Origin: CALLVY01 sp937899855 | GTDB lineage: Bacteria; Bacteroidota; Bacteroidia; Chitinophagales; Saprospiraceae | DNA: 32,367 nucleotides | Reading direction: 5' to 3' | Assembly (NCBI GenBank): GCA_039820405.1 | Contig: JBCBQC010000072.1 | Location: 1-32,367, forward strand | In this document: one piece after another, positions 1-7,271 of the stretch | Position numbering within the stretch: position 1 is the stretch's first letter | Layout of the letters: each line of letters begins with the position of its first letter | Notes under the pieces: model-generated | Databases searched by the model: none | What the model was told of the DNA's origin: nothing | Seen by the model: only the letters and a program-made list of their open reading frames with translations | Program-made: the position numbers and the translations under genes

Positions 1-475
1 CTCCTACTTCGTTGCCAAAAGCGTCGCGTAGCTACGGCTATGCTCCGTTTTGGCGCCTCGTCGGAACGCAAATGACCACTCCCTCGCCAGCAAAAACATT
101 TTGAGATGGCTTCTAGTAAAATGCAGTTGGAAACGAGATTTGGCTAGGGGCCAATTCGAGCCGAATTGGGGGTTAATTCGGGCTAGGATTTAGTTCGGCC
201 CGAGGGTGGGACCCACCCTCAAGGTGCGACCGTTCACCGCACCCCTTTGCGCAAACCGTGCCCAAACACAGCTCCGCTACCCAGACCCAGGTTCCTGATC
301 CTGGTCGTGGAAAAAACAAGTCGCTTTTCCGTCACCTAGAATCAGGAAAAGACAATACATAGACGCTTTTGGTCTATAAATTCCATAATAAATTCTATTT
401 TTCATATTTAAATAAAATCATTAAATATTGATAGTCAGCGTTTTGCAAGTCAAAAAAAATTTCAAAAATTTGCCT
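1..475. other. Non-coding stretch at the left edge, with hairpins
   Basis: I see no convincing gene here. The first 60 bases hold an inverted repeat (GCCAAAA at 14-20, TTTTGGC at 48-54). A 9+1+9 palindrome lies at 202-220. TTCCTGAT at 292-299 pairs with ATCAGGAA at 341-348. Positions 350-475 are very AT-rich and lie just downstream of the minus-strand glycosyltransferase gene. A frame entering from the left edge stops at about base 110; it could be the tail of a gene outside the window or chance. Confidence 0.5.
202..220. repeat. Perfect 9+1+9 palindrome, GGGTGGG/CCCACCC core
   Basis: GAGGGTGGG, one central A, then CCCACCCTC. The same core occurs as a second perfect palindrome at 9020-9035, also in a long intergenic gap, which suggests a dispersed palindromic element. 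The G-rich arm could also form a terminator-like stem, but no T-run follows on either strand. Confidence 0.55.
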
Positions 476-1486
476 TTACGTTTTCTTTTTCTCCTCCCAC
501 TGGGTCAAGATCGACAACAATTCTCGCCCCGCGGTGGACCAGGGCCGCTGCCACTGCTCCCGCCGCCGCCGTGCTCCCGCCCGAAGCCCTCGCCAATGCC
601 CTTCCCGCTCCAACAAGTCGTACAAACCCGCCACCATTTCCTCGACGCTTGCGTACACTTCCCCATTTTCTCCCGGCACAATCGACCGCGCTGCGTAGGC
701 TCCTTCGACGGACAGCACGGGTACTCCCATCGCCAAGGCTTCCTGAATCGCCATTCCAAAGGTCTCTACCGATGCAGCGGACAACAACAGATCGGCGGAG
801 CGGTAAACCGCCGTCATCTCCGAGCGCGACAAGTGGGTCATCACTTCGACGCTCCCTCCCCCATCCACACGCTGCTGATCAATGAGCTCCCAACAGCGCC
901 GGGCGTAAGCCCGATCCAGATCGGTGCTGCCCACCAATCGCAGGACCACATCCGTAGGCCAGGACCGACGAAACCACGCCCGCAGCAAATCGAGGATTCC
1001 CTTGCGAGGAATCCAGTTGGCCACCACCAGAACCTGGCGAAGGCCGTGCCGTGGCTCCGGCGGCGGCCCGGGCTCCAGGTCGAAAGCGGGGGGGACTTGA
1101 AACACCAGTTGGGAGCAAGCCAGGGTATTGCGCAGGTAATGGGCGGTAAAAGCGCTGGTCCCCCAGAGGGCATCAAAGGGAGCCAATTGGCGCTTTTCCC
1201 TTTGCTGCTGGGCCACTCGATCCTTAGAAGGAGTCATTTCCAGACTCCGCAGGTGATGGACCAGCAGTATCTTGGGCGCGGGCGCGGTGGCGAGCGCGGG
1301 TTGCCCCAGCATCAGGGTATCGACGATCAATAGCCCGTCTTGGGGCCTGTGCTCTACCCAATCCGCGGCCTGCGTAACGGGGTGCCCCAGCTCCACCAAG
1401 GCCTTCACGATATTTGCGTTGTATACATTCCCTCCCGACGGAAATTGATCGGGCTCGGGCATCCAAAAATGGAGCGGCCGCCGCAT
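476..1486 (-). CDS. Glycosyltransferase family 4 protein
   Basis: A 336-residue GT-B fold glycosyltransferase of the GT4 type, expected to move a sugar from a nucleotide-sugar donor to a small-molecule or cell-surface acceptor. The N-terminus has a glycine-rich acceptor-side loop (FPSGGNVYNANIV, residues 15-27). The C-terminal half carries the GT4 E-x7-E motif with E241 and E249 (ETFGMAIQE) followed by ALAMGVPVLS. No signal peptide or membrane segment is seen, so it is probably cytoplasmic. Its ATG overlaps the stop of the upstream PTPS-like gene by one base (TGATG), so the two are probably translationally coupled. It is the last gene of the 5291-476 cluster, which suggests that the final product, or a late intermediate, is glycosylated. 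Donor and acceptor cannot be read from the sequence. Confidence 0.88.
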   Translation of the reverse strand: MRRPLHFWMPEPDQFPSGGNVYNANIVKALVELGHPVTQAADWVEHRPQDGLLIVDTLMLGQPALATAPAPKILLVHHLRSLEMTPSKDRVAQQQREKRQLAPFDALWGTSAFTAHYLRNTLACSQLVFQVPPAFDLEPGPPPEPRHGLRQVLVVANWIPRKGILDLLRAWFRRSWPTDVVLRLVGSTDLDRAYARRCWELIDQQRVDGGGSVEVMTHLSRSEMTAVYRSADLLLSAASVETFGMAIQEALAMGVPVLSVEGAYAARSIVPGENGEVYASVEEMVAGLYDLLEREGHWRGLRAGARRRREQWQRPWSTAGRELLSILTQWEEKKKT

Positions 1487-1872
1487 CAGGCGAGCATTGA
1501 GGGGCCCTGATACGAAGCCCAGGCCACGTGCGATTCGCCGAGGATCACCTTTAAACTTCCCGGAAAGGAACCGTCCAGTGCCCCCACCAATTGGTCGTGG
1601 ATGTAGCGCGCCAAATACTCCGTGGTGGTGAGGGCTCCCGTAAACTGCGGCAAATCGTCCAGGTTTTGGTACGCCAGGGGCGCCAGTACTTTGCGCAGCA
1701 GCTCGCTGGCCAATCCGATGTCAATCACGATCTGGTGCTCATCCAGTTCGGGGCGTTGAAACTCGGCGTCGACCACGTAGGTGGCACCGTGAAGGTTTTG
1801 GGCGGGGCCAAAAACGGGATCGGGTAGGGAGTGAGCAATCATGATGTGCTCGCGAATTTTAACGGTATACAT
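1486..1872 (-). CDS. PTPS/QueD-fold protein lacking catalytic residues
   Basis: A 128-residue protein of the 6-pyruvoyl-tetrahydropterin synthase / 6-carboxytetrahydropterin synthase family. It keeps the first zinc histidine (IAHSL, H14), the first histidine of the usual HGH pair (H28) and the late substrate-binding glutamate region (LGESHVAWASY, E113). In true PTPS/QueD proteins the nucleophile lies in CxxxHGH and the catalytic pair in LDH. Here these are A24, HGA (A30 replaces a zinc histidine) and LAY (A67, Y68), so normal PTPS or QueD chemistry looks impossible. I chose ATG 1872, ten bases after the dehydrogenase stop and aligned with the family N-terminus. ATG 1896 (MDKNKN) is an alternative that overlaps the dehydrogenase. 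It may bind a pterin or pyrimidine without the classical reaction, or catalyse a different one. Confidence 0.75.
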   Translation of the reverse strand: MYTVKIREHIMIAHSLPDPVFGPAQNLHGATYVVDAEFQRPELDEHQIVIDIGLASELLRKVLAPLAYQNLDDLPQFTGALTTTEYLARYIHDQLVGALDGSFPGSLKVILGESHVAWASYQGPSMLA

Positions 1873-1882
1873 AGTTGTGTTT

Positions 1883-2866
1883 TTATTCTTGTCCATAGTC
1901 AACCGCAACGCCCAGCATCGGTTGATGCCCCGCCCGCAATTGCTCAAAAAAGTCGGGCAGTGCTTCGAAGGCAATGCACTCGCGTAGGTGAGCATCCCAG
2001 TGGGCCTGACGCAGCAGTTCAAAGACCAGGGCCTTGCGCCGCTGATAATCCCAACGGGGACGCCGCGCTGGCGGCAACTGACTGACTTGCGAGCTGATGA
2101 GCCGTTGGCGGCGCTGGTGAAAGGCCGCGCCCAAACGCAGCTCGATCGACTGCTGACCGTACCAACTCAGCTCCACCAGGGCGCCTTCCCGCCCCAAGTG
2201 ATCCAAGCCATGCTGAAGCGCCGCCGCCCGGGCCGTGGTATTGAACACCACGTCGTAAGGAGTCCGTGGCGAAGAGTCGGCCAGCTCAAAACCCATTTCG
2301 ATCGCCAATTCTCGCCGGGCAGTTTGCGTCTCCAAAATTGCCAAATCTACTCCCGGCAACTGCGTCAGCAGGCGAGCCAACAAGGAACCGATAATTCCAA
2401 AGCCCATCACCAGCACCCGATCGCCCAAGCTGACGGGGACTTCCCAGACGGCATTGACCGCCGTCTCCAAATTAGAGGCCAAGCTCGCCCGCAGCGGAGG
2501 AATATCCTCGGGGACTAGGGTCCAATCAGAAGGTGCTACGTGGGCCCAATCTTGATGAGGATGCAGCAGGTGTACCCACCGCCCGTGGGCTTGGTGGCCC
2601 GGCTGATCGACCCGCCCGACCCAAGAATACCCGTAGGTGAGGGGAAAGGCGAAAGTGCCTTCTTGGTGGGGAACCCGCATGGTATCGTAGAGGCTGAGAG
2701 GTACTTGTCCACAAGCTACCAGACGCTCCGTGCCGGTACTGATGAGGGAGTAGGCGGCCCGTACCCGAACGCCATCCACCGGAGCCGCTGAGGTCGTGGG
2801 CAGCAAGCGGCTCTCCGCCGAGGAGAGGTGCCAGAGTGCCCGGGGGGAATTAGTCGCTGCCATCAC
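1883..2866 (-). CDS. MDR-family dehydrogenase, zinc-less, BchC-like
   Basis: A 327-residue medium-chain dehydrogenase/reductase. The N-terminal GroES-like half has AAYSLISTGTE (38-47), a signature shared with BchC-type and related MDR enzymes. The nucleotide-binding half has the Rossmann motif GFGIIG (155-160). The usual GHE zinc motif is replaced by YGYSWVG (78-84) and the four-cysteine structural zinc lobe is absent, so a classical zinc alcohol dehydrogenase mechanism is doubtful. It would oxidise or reduce an alcohol/carbonyl with NAD(P)H. Its start overlaps the end of the RibD-like gene by 17 bases, and the PTPS-like gene follows directly. A ribityl or sugar-chain hydroxyl made by the upstream enzymes is an attractive but unproven substrate. 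Confidence 0.8.
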   Translation of the reverse strand: MMAATNSPRALWHLSSAESRLLPTTSAAPVDGVRVRAAYSLISTGTERLVACGQVPLSLYDTMRVPHQEGTFAFPLTYGYSWVGRVDQPGHQAHGRWVHLLHPHQDWAHVAPSDWTLVPEDIPPLRASLASNLETAVNAVWEVPVSLGDRVLVMGFGIIGSLLARLLTQLPGVDLAILETQTARRELAIEMGFELADSSPRTPYDVVFNTTARAAALQHGLDHLGREGALVELSWYGQQSIELRLGAAFHQRRQRLISSQVSQLPPARRPRWDYQRRKALVFELLRQAHWDAHLRECIAFEALPDFFEQLRAGHQPMLGVAVDYGQE

Positions 2867-3818
2867 AAGGCAACTGACCGACGAACATCAGGGTATCCCC
2901 CACCGTCTGGTAATGAAAATTGGTAAATTGAACGGCATCCTCCACCTTGTCGATGGTAGGAAGGATAAAAGCGGGGCGCCCCGACCCAAAAATTTGGGGC
3001 GAAAGGTGAAGTTGTAGAATGTCGACCGCCCGATCCTTGATAAAGTTGGAGGTGGTTTGGGTACCGCCTTCGATGTAGACCGACTGACAGCCCTTCTGGA
3101 AGAGGTATTGCAAGATGGGCAGCCCCCGCAGGCGATCATTTTCGCAAGGCAGGGAACAGTATTCGATGAGGTTTTCCGCACCACGCTTTTCGGTACCGAT
3201 GACCATTACCGACTCCAGGGCTGCATCGAGTAGGCAGGAGTAGTCGGCCAAGCGGCTACCCAGGACAATGCGGCGGGGATTGGGACCGCTCACGTGGCGA
3301 ACCGTAAGGCGGGGTTGGTCTTGATCCAGGGTGGACCGACCGATGAGGATGGCGTCGCAGAGAGCCCGCATCCGGTGCGCATGTTTGAGGTTTTCCTCAT
3401 TGCCAATCCAGCGGGAATAGCCCGTTTCGGTAGCAATTTTACCATCCAGGGTTTGGGCAAAATGCGCAATGGAAATGGCCCGTTGTTCCCTCCGAGCGAT
3501 CCAGGAGCAAAAGCAGTAGGGCAGATAAGCGTGTACAAACTGGAGGGCTTCGGCGGGCCACTGACCGCCCGTGAGAATTTGCCAGTGAAAATCTCCGGCC
3601 CAACGCAACTGGGCCGTACGGGAATCGGTCGGCTGGGGAGGGGTCACCTCGGAACCAAAATACAATTGCAGGGGGGGAAAATCCGGGGTGGCGGTTAGGG
3701 ACTGATCGAGCAGCAGCGTTTGGCTGCCAAAGTCAAAACTACAATAACCGGGGAGTCCGGTCCAGGTCTTGACTTGTCCCGTTAAAAAAAGTAATCCTTT
3801 CCAGAGTGTTTGCTTCAT
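2850..3818 (-). CDS. RibD C-terminal-type reductase with N-terminal extension
   Basis: A 322-residue protein whose residues about 114-318 form the RibD reductase domain (dihydrofolate-reductase fold). Visible motifs are AQTLDGKIA (121-129), SRWIGNEEN (135-143), HRMRALCDAILIGRSTLDQDQP (148-169), then LTVR, and VYIEGGTQT (247-255). In riboflavin synthesis this domain reduces the ribosyl chain of the RibA product to ribityl, using NADPH. The zinc cytidine-deaminase-like domain of bifunctional RibD is absent. In its place is about 113 residues I do not recognise. It lies 28 bases after the ribA-like gene, and its 3' end overlaps the dehydrogenase. Without a deaminase, the likely substrate is the undeaminated diaminopyrimidine, as in archaeal and fungal pathways. 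This is an inference. Confidence 0.85.
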   Translation of the reverse strand: MKQTLWKGLLFLTGQVKTWTGLPGYCSFDFGSQTLLLDQSLTATPDFPPLQLYFGSEVTPPQPTDSRTAQLRWAGDFHWQILTGGQWPAEALQFVHAYLPYCFCSWIARREQRAISIAHFAQTLDGKIATETGYSRWIGNEENLKHAHRMRALCDAILIGRSTLDQDQPRLTVRHVSGPNPRRIVLGSRLADYSCLLDAALESVMVIGTEKRGAENLIEYCSLPCENDRLRGLPILQYLFQKGCQSVYIEGGTQTTSNFIKDRAVDILQLHLSPQIFGSGRPAFILPTIDKVEDAVQFTNFHYQTVGDTLMFVGQLPCDGSD

Positions 3819-3846
3819 AGGTAGCGGGCTAGACGGTCATGCGGGG

Positions 3847-4446
3847 CTAGTCTTTACCATTGGCGTTCAGCAAATGCCCCATTAAATCTTCCTTGGTTTG
3901 CAGGTAAAAACGATTCTCACGGCGTGGAGCGATCACCAGGGGAACGCGCTCTACAAACTGGATGGCGGACTCATCGATGGCGCGCATCTTGAGGGGGTTA
4001 TTGGTGATCAGGCGGATGGCGGTAACGCCGATTTCCGTGAGTATTTGGATCGCCTCATCGTAGCGGCGACCATCCACCTCAAGCCCCAGATGGGTGTTGG
4101 CATCGGCGGTGTTCAGGCCGCGATCTTGCAACTGGTAGGCTTTGAGCTTGTTGATGAGGCCAATGTTACGTCCCTCTTGGCGCAGGTAGAGTACAATACC
4201 TCCTTCCTGCCCACACATTTCCATGGCCTTCTCCAACTGTTCTCCACAGTCGCAGCGCTTGGACCCAAATAAGTCACCCGTTAAACACTCGGAATGCATG
4301 CGAACCAACACGGGAGCACTGGTCGTCATTTTTTCGTGTATCATGGCTAGGTGCGGCATCCGCTCCGTCTCGTTCTCGGCAAAGGCCACCATGTTGAAAT
4401 TTCCCCACGGGGTGGGGATCACTGCCGCTGCTTGACGCTTCATCAT
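3847..4446 (-). CDS. ribA: GTP cyclohydrolase II
   Basis: A 199-residue, single-domain GTP cyclohydrolase II. It opens the imidazole ring of GTP, releasing formate and pyrophosphate, to give 2,5-diamino-6-ribosylamino-4(3H)-pyrimidinone 5'-phosphate. The three zinc cysteines C54, C65 and C67 (SEC...CDCGEQ) stand at the same positions as in E. coli RibA, and the RQEGRNIG motif (89-96) carries the active-site region. Many Bacteroidota use a RibBA fusion for housekeeping riboflavin synthesis. This stand-alone RibA beside a reductase, a PTPS-like protein, a glycosyltransferase and a methyltransferase suggests a dedicated pathway. Three GGTGTA copies lie just upstream in the 92-base gap to the methyltransferase gene. 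Confidence 0.95.
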   Translation of the reverse strand: MMKRQAAAVIPTPWGNFNMVAFAENETERMPHLAMIHEKMTTSAPVLVRMHSECLTGDLFGSKRCDCGEQLEKAMEMCGQEGGIVLYLRQEGRNIGLINKLKAYQLQDRGLNTADANTHLGLEVDGRRYDEAIQILTEIGVTAIRLITNNPLKMRAIDESAIQFVERVPLVIAPRRENRFYLQTKEDLMGHLLNANGKD

Positions 4447-4460
4447 GTTATCAACCTATA

Positions 4461-4496
4461 GGTGTACAATAGTGGTGTAATATCCTCAACGGTGTA
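4461..4496 (-). promoter_or_regulatory. Three GGTGTA direct repeats upstream of ribA
   Basis: GGTGTA occurs at 4461-4466, 4474-4479 and 4491-4496 (TACACC on the coding strand), in the AT-rich gap before the ribA-like start at 4446. They may be operator half-sites or part of a leader. The sequence TACTTTTA near the rightmost copy resembles a -7 element with one mismatch. There is no direct proof of function. Confidence 0.3.
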
Positions 4497-4538
4497 AAAG
4501 TACGTATTTTTTGGAAACAGGCCGCTATGGTCAATGGT

Positions 4539-5291
4539 TCATTGCAAACGCAATCGAGCGTAGACGTCGCCGGAGCCATCATGCTTTAGTTTTTGCATCC
4601 GCTGCCGAATGGCAGCGGGCGATTGCCATTGCGGCTCGGCCCAGGTTTGGGATTCTCCCGGCGACCAGTTGTACTCGTAATCCCCCAGGGCGTCGAGCAG
4701 ATCCAGACAGCGCAACGTTCGGGGCAGCGTCCAGGTAAAAAATTCGAAAGAAAGGACCGGAATGGGTTGGGAAAGCCCTCGGAGGACTTCTTCCTCAAAA
4801 TCTTCGACGTCGATTTTACAAAAATCCGGCCGCCCGTAGCGCTCAATCAATTGATCGAGGGTTTGTACTTCCACTTCCAACTGCTCTTCCCAATCGATCG
4901 CCAGCTGGCTTTTTTTCCGCAGTGTCTCCCGCCATTCCGATGGGGCTAAGGTGCTCACCGTGGGAGCCAGTTGGCTGATGTGCAGGGTGGCTTTTCCCTC
5001 ACTGGCGCCCAGGGCAATGGGCAACAATTGGACTTCGGTATCCGTGCCAAAGGTTTGACGCAGGTAGTCCAAGCAGCGGGGCTGGGGTTCCACGGCGACG
5101 ACCCGTGCCCCCAAGGATCGAAAGGCGGCGATGCGGTTGCCGAGGTGGGCCCCCACGTCAAAACACAGTCCACCGGCGGGAATCAAGGGGGAATAAAACC
5201 GACGCAGGCGCCGTTGGTTAAAGGGCTTCCAGTAGTACATGATTCGCGAGCGAAGCAATCCGAGACGGGTACGAAAGTTTTTGGTGGGCAT
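4539..5291 (-). CDS. FkbM-family SAM-dependent methyltransferase
   Basis: A 250-residue class I methyltransferase of the FkbM type, expected to O-methylate a sugar or small-molecule hydroxyl using S-adenosylmethionine. The SAM-binding motif FDVGAHLGN lies at 44-52, followed by the acidic VVAVEPQP (64-71). The FkbM signature KIDVEDFEEEVLRGL lies at 159-173, and SFEF at 181-184. No membrane segment is seen. It is the first gene of the minus-strand cluster that continues into ribA 92 bases downstream. That gap is larger than others in the cluster, so it could be transcribed separately. It starts back to back with the DUF192 gene. The acceptor is unknown. Confidence 0.85.
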   Translation of the reverse strand: MPTKNFRTRLGLLRSRIMYYWKPFNQRRLRRFYSPLIPAGGLCFDVGAHLGNRIAAFRSLGARVVAVEPQPRCLDYLRQTFGTDTEVQLLPIALGASEGKATLHISQLAPTVSTLAPSEWRETLRKKSQLAIDWEEQLEVEVQTLDQLIERYGRPDFCKIDVEDFEEEVLRGLSQPIPVLSFEFFTWTLPRTLRCLDLLDALGDYEYNWSPGESQTWAEPQWQSPAAIRQRMQKLKHDGSGDVYARLRLQ

Positions 5292-5308
5292 GGCTACGGT
5301 TTATTCTG

Positions 5309-5316
5309 TAATTTTG
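5309..5316 (+). promoter_or_regulatory. Bacteroidota -7 promoter element for the DUF192 gene
   Basis: TAATTTTG matches TAnnTTTG exactly and lies 24 bases before the ATG at 5341, giving a short leader. A TTTG at 5280-5283 is further upstream than the usual -33 spacing. Confidence 0.5.
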
Positions 5317-5340
5317 CAAATTAAAACAATACTCTCGATC

Positions 5341-5940
5341 ATGGCCAAGTCCAAAACGACAAAAAGAGCTACTTCCGCTCGACAAAAACGCAAAAAATCG
5401 GTCAATTTCCGTCAAATTGCCCTGGTAAGCTTATTACTACTGGCAACTGTTGCCTTTATTTTTAGCAGCTTACCCGCGGGCCTTTTCCGCGGCAATCCAC
5501 CCGCCCGGAGTGCTTCCTCCGCCAGTACCACTAGCGAGTCGACGCCCAGCAGTCGGACTACGGCGTTTAAAAAAGAGGGGAGCCTTACGATCAGCAAACC
5601 GAGTGGGGAGTTGGTCAAAGCCATTGACATTGAAATTGCGGCGGGGGAAACGGAGCGCAACTTGGGGCTGATGTACCGCCGTTCCCTTCCCGAGGACAGC
5701 GGCATGCTTTTCCTGATGGATCGCAACGAAGAGCAATCGTTTTGGATGAAAAATACCTACCTTTCTTTGGACATCATCTACATCAACGAGCAAAAGGAGG
5801 TCGTCTCCATTGCCGAGGGAACGACGCCCCTATCGGAAGCCCCCATTCCTTCCAATGGCAAAGCGCGCTACGTCCTGGAGGTGATTGCGGGCTATTGCCA
5901 GGCCGTTGGGATCGAGGTAGGAGATCGGGTCAATTGGTAA
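5341..5940 (+). CDS. DUF192 protein with N-terminal membrane anchor
   Basis: A 199-residue protein. It begins with a lysine/arginine-rich stretch (MAKSKTTKRA) and one membrane segment at about 26-45 (IALVSLLLLATVAFIF). A serine/threonine-rich linker follows, then a C-terminal DUF192 domain from about residue 78. Recognisable DUF192 features are ERNLGLMYRRSLPEDSGMLF, then FWMKNTYLSLDIIYI, and GKARYVLEV near the end. The orientation suggests the domain faces the periplasm. The biochemical role of DUF192 is not established. I chose ATG 5341 because an exact -7 element sits 24 bases before it; a longer in-frame start at 5239 would lie inside the divergent methyltransferase gene. Confidence 0.88.
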   Translation: MAKSKTTKRATSARQKRKKSVNFRQIALVSLLLLATVAFIFSSLPAGLFRGNPPARSASSASTTSESTPSSRTTAFKKEGSLTISKPSGELVKAIDIEIAAGETERNLGLMYRRSLPEDSGMLFLMDRNEEQSFWMKNTYLSLDIIYINEQKEVVSIAEGTTPLSEAPIPSNGKARYVLEVIAGYCQAVGIEVGDRVNW

Positions 5941-5942
5941 GC

Positions 5943-6614
5943 CTATTCCGCCAGTACCCCCGTTTCCAGGAATTGTGCCAGGGGACGGGCCACTCGGTAG
6001 GATTCGAGCACCCGCTCCACCAAATCCTCGGCGAGCAAGCTTTGGGGCTCCCATTCGATGGAATAGAAGAAAGATTTATTGGCGATCAGGGGCTGTTGGG
6101 CTTCCAGGTCGCGAAACTCCTTGGGAATGCGTTTGTTTTTTTCCCCCTGCACCCTGCCAAACGTTTCGACAAAATCGGCGTCGCTCACCAATTCGTCAAA
6201 GGTCTCCAAATTGGCGGCGATGTGCTCGCGGACTTTTTGAACTTCTTTGGCTTGCAGTCGGTACAAACCGCTGTACACCGCGGCGCTCTGGTGGTTGAAC
6301 TGTAGGTAAATGCCGGGGCGCAACATATCCTTCCGCCCGCCCGGCGAAAGATTGGCCGAGACGTGGTTCTTATAAGGTGCTTTATCGGGACTGAAACGGA
6401 CATCGCGGTAGATGCGGAAAATCGCATCCTTCGGCGTGATGAGCATACGGGGGTCCAGTGGCTGCAGTTGATCAATCAACTCGGCAACAAAACTAGCGAA
6501 GGGCTTTTTTACACGGGCTTCGTAACGCTTTTTATTGGCTTGGAACCAGTCGCGGTTGTTATTGGCTTCCAATTCTTTAAAAAACTGGATAAAATCGGCA
6601 TCGAAATAAGCCAT
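5943..6614 (-). CDS. DUF2461 (TIGR02453) family protein
   Basis: A 223-residue protein matching the DUF2461/TIGR02453 family by its N-terminus (FIQFFKELEANNNRDWFQANKKRYE), the central IFRIYRDVRFSPDKAPYKNH and the following LYLQF-like PGIYLQFNH region. Members are about this length and widespread in Bacteroidota, and their function is unknown. It has no signal peptide or membrane segment. It is convergent with DUF192; the two stop codons are only two bases apart. The start at 6614 is the only ATG that fits the family N-terminus. Confidence 0.88.
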   Translation of the reverse strand: MAYFDADFIQFFKELEANNNRDWFQANKKRYEARVKKPFASFVAELIDQLQPLDPRMLITPKDAIFRIYRDVRFSPDKAPYKNHVSANLSPGGRKDMLRPGIYLQFNHQSAAVYSGLYRLQAKEVQKVREHIAANLETFDELVSDADFVETFGRVQGEKNKRIPKEFRDLEAQQPLIANKSFFYSIEWEPQSLLAEDLVERVLESYRVARPLAQFLETGVLAE

Positions 6615-6645
6615 GGTGGCGGGGGTTTGGGTGCTTGGAATAGAA

Positions 6646-6681
6646 CGTCGGTGCCGCTCGACGGACCGTGCGACACCGACG
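6646..6681 (-). terminator. Stem-loop after the SnoaL-like gene
   Basis: CGTCGGTG at 6646-6653 pairs perfectly with CACCGACG at 6674-6681. It begins 18 bases beyond the stop of the minus-strand SnoaL-like gene. The T-run on that strand is weak, so it may act as a terminator or as a 3'-end stabiliser. Confidence 0.45.
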
Positions 6682-6699
6682 CTGGCGACAAGATAAGGA

Positions 6700-7062
6700 T
6701 TATTGGCCAGGTACGTTGTAGTAAAAACGTTCGTGGATGATCTTATCGTCCTGCCATTTTTGAATGGCCACCTCCTCCATCTTCACTCGGCCGTGCGCCG
6801 TGCTGACGTCGGTCCAACTTTCGACGGCCGTCACTCCGGTTTCTTCATTGGCGGTGATGGCACCAACGCCCCCACCGTGCTGTTCCTGGACGCCGTTCAT
6901 CCAATCGTGAATGGCCTGACGTTGGGCGGCCTTGCCCTTGCGGACCTCGCCATCGGCTTCGACGACCACTACGTCGTCGTGGTAAAATTCTTCAAAAGCT
7001 TCCATTACCTTTCCTTCGGCCATCATCTGGTGGAGTCGTTGGGTTTTTTCTAGTACACTCAT
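6700..7062 (-). CDS. SnoaL-like / NTF2-fold protein
   Basis: A 120-residue cytoplasmic protein of the SnoaL-like (NTF2-like) fold. The pattern is typical: an N-terminal helix and HQMMAEGKVMEAFEEFYHDDVVVVEADG, then a middle WMNGVQEQHGG region, and a C-terminal strand AIQKWQDDKIIHERFYYN. Such proteins may be small-molecule isomerases/hydrolases or simple binding proteins, and nothing here fixes the ligand. It stands alone with its own likely promoter and a hairpin behind it. Residues resembling the polyketide-cyclase catalytic dyad are not obvious. Confidence 0.8.
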   Translation of the reverse strand: MSVLEKTQRLHQMMAEGKVMEAFEEFYHDDVVVVEADGEVRKGKAAQRQAIHDWMNGVQEQHGGGVGAITANEETGVTAVESWTDVSTAHGRVKMEEVAIQKWQDDKIIHERFYYNVPGQ

Positions 7063-7146
7063 AATTCGTTATTTTTTTGGTGAAGTAAGAAGAAACGTGT
7101 CGGTGAGAAACAGCGATTTGCGGATGTCTCAATGGTTATTGCGTGG

Positions 7147-7154
7147 CAAAAGTA
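7147..7154 (-). promoter_or_regulatory. Candidate -7 element for the SnoaL-like gene
   Basis: On the minus strand this reads TACTTTTG, an exact TAnnTTTG match, about 85 bases before the start codon at 7062. No clear -33 element is seen at the usual spacing. Confidence 0.35.
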
Positions 7155-7271
7155 AAAACAAACATTTTGTGTTTAAAATTATTTTTCTACAAAACGTAGG
7201 TTTCTATCAATTCAAATAGCGCTTAAAATGCTATTTTTACTTCTAATTTTAGCCTTTTATCGTATTTTTCA

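Noticed and set aside
1..60. Possible tRNA or tmRNA fragment at the left edge because of the inverted repeat
   Set aside because: No acceptor stem, T-loop (GTTCRA) or CCA end could be found; it is only a hairpin.
428..1333. Plus-strand open frame of 301 codons
   Set aside because: It is antisense to the glycosyltransferase, rich in Pro/Arg/Gln/His as expected of a GC-rich shadow frame, and shows no family motif.
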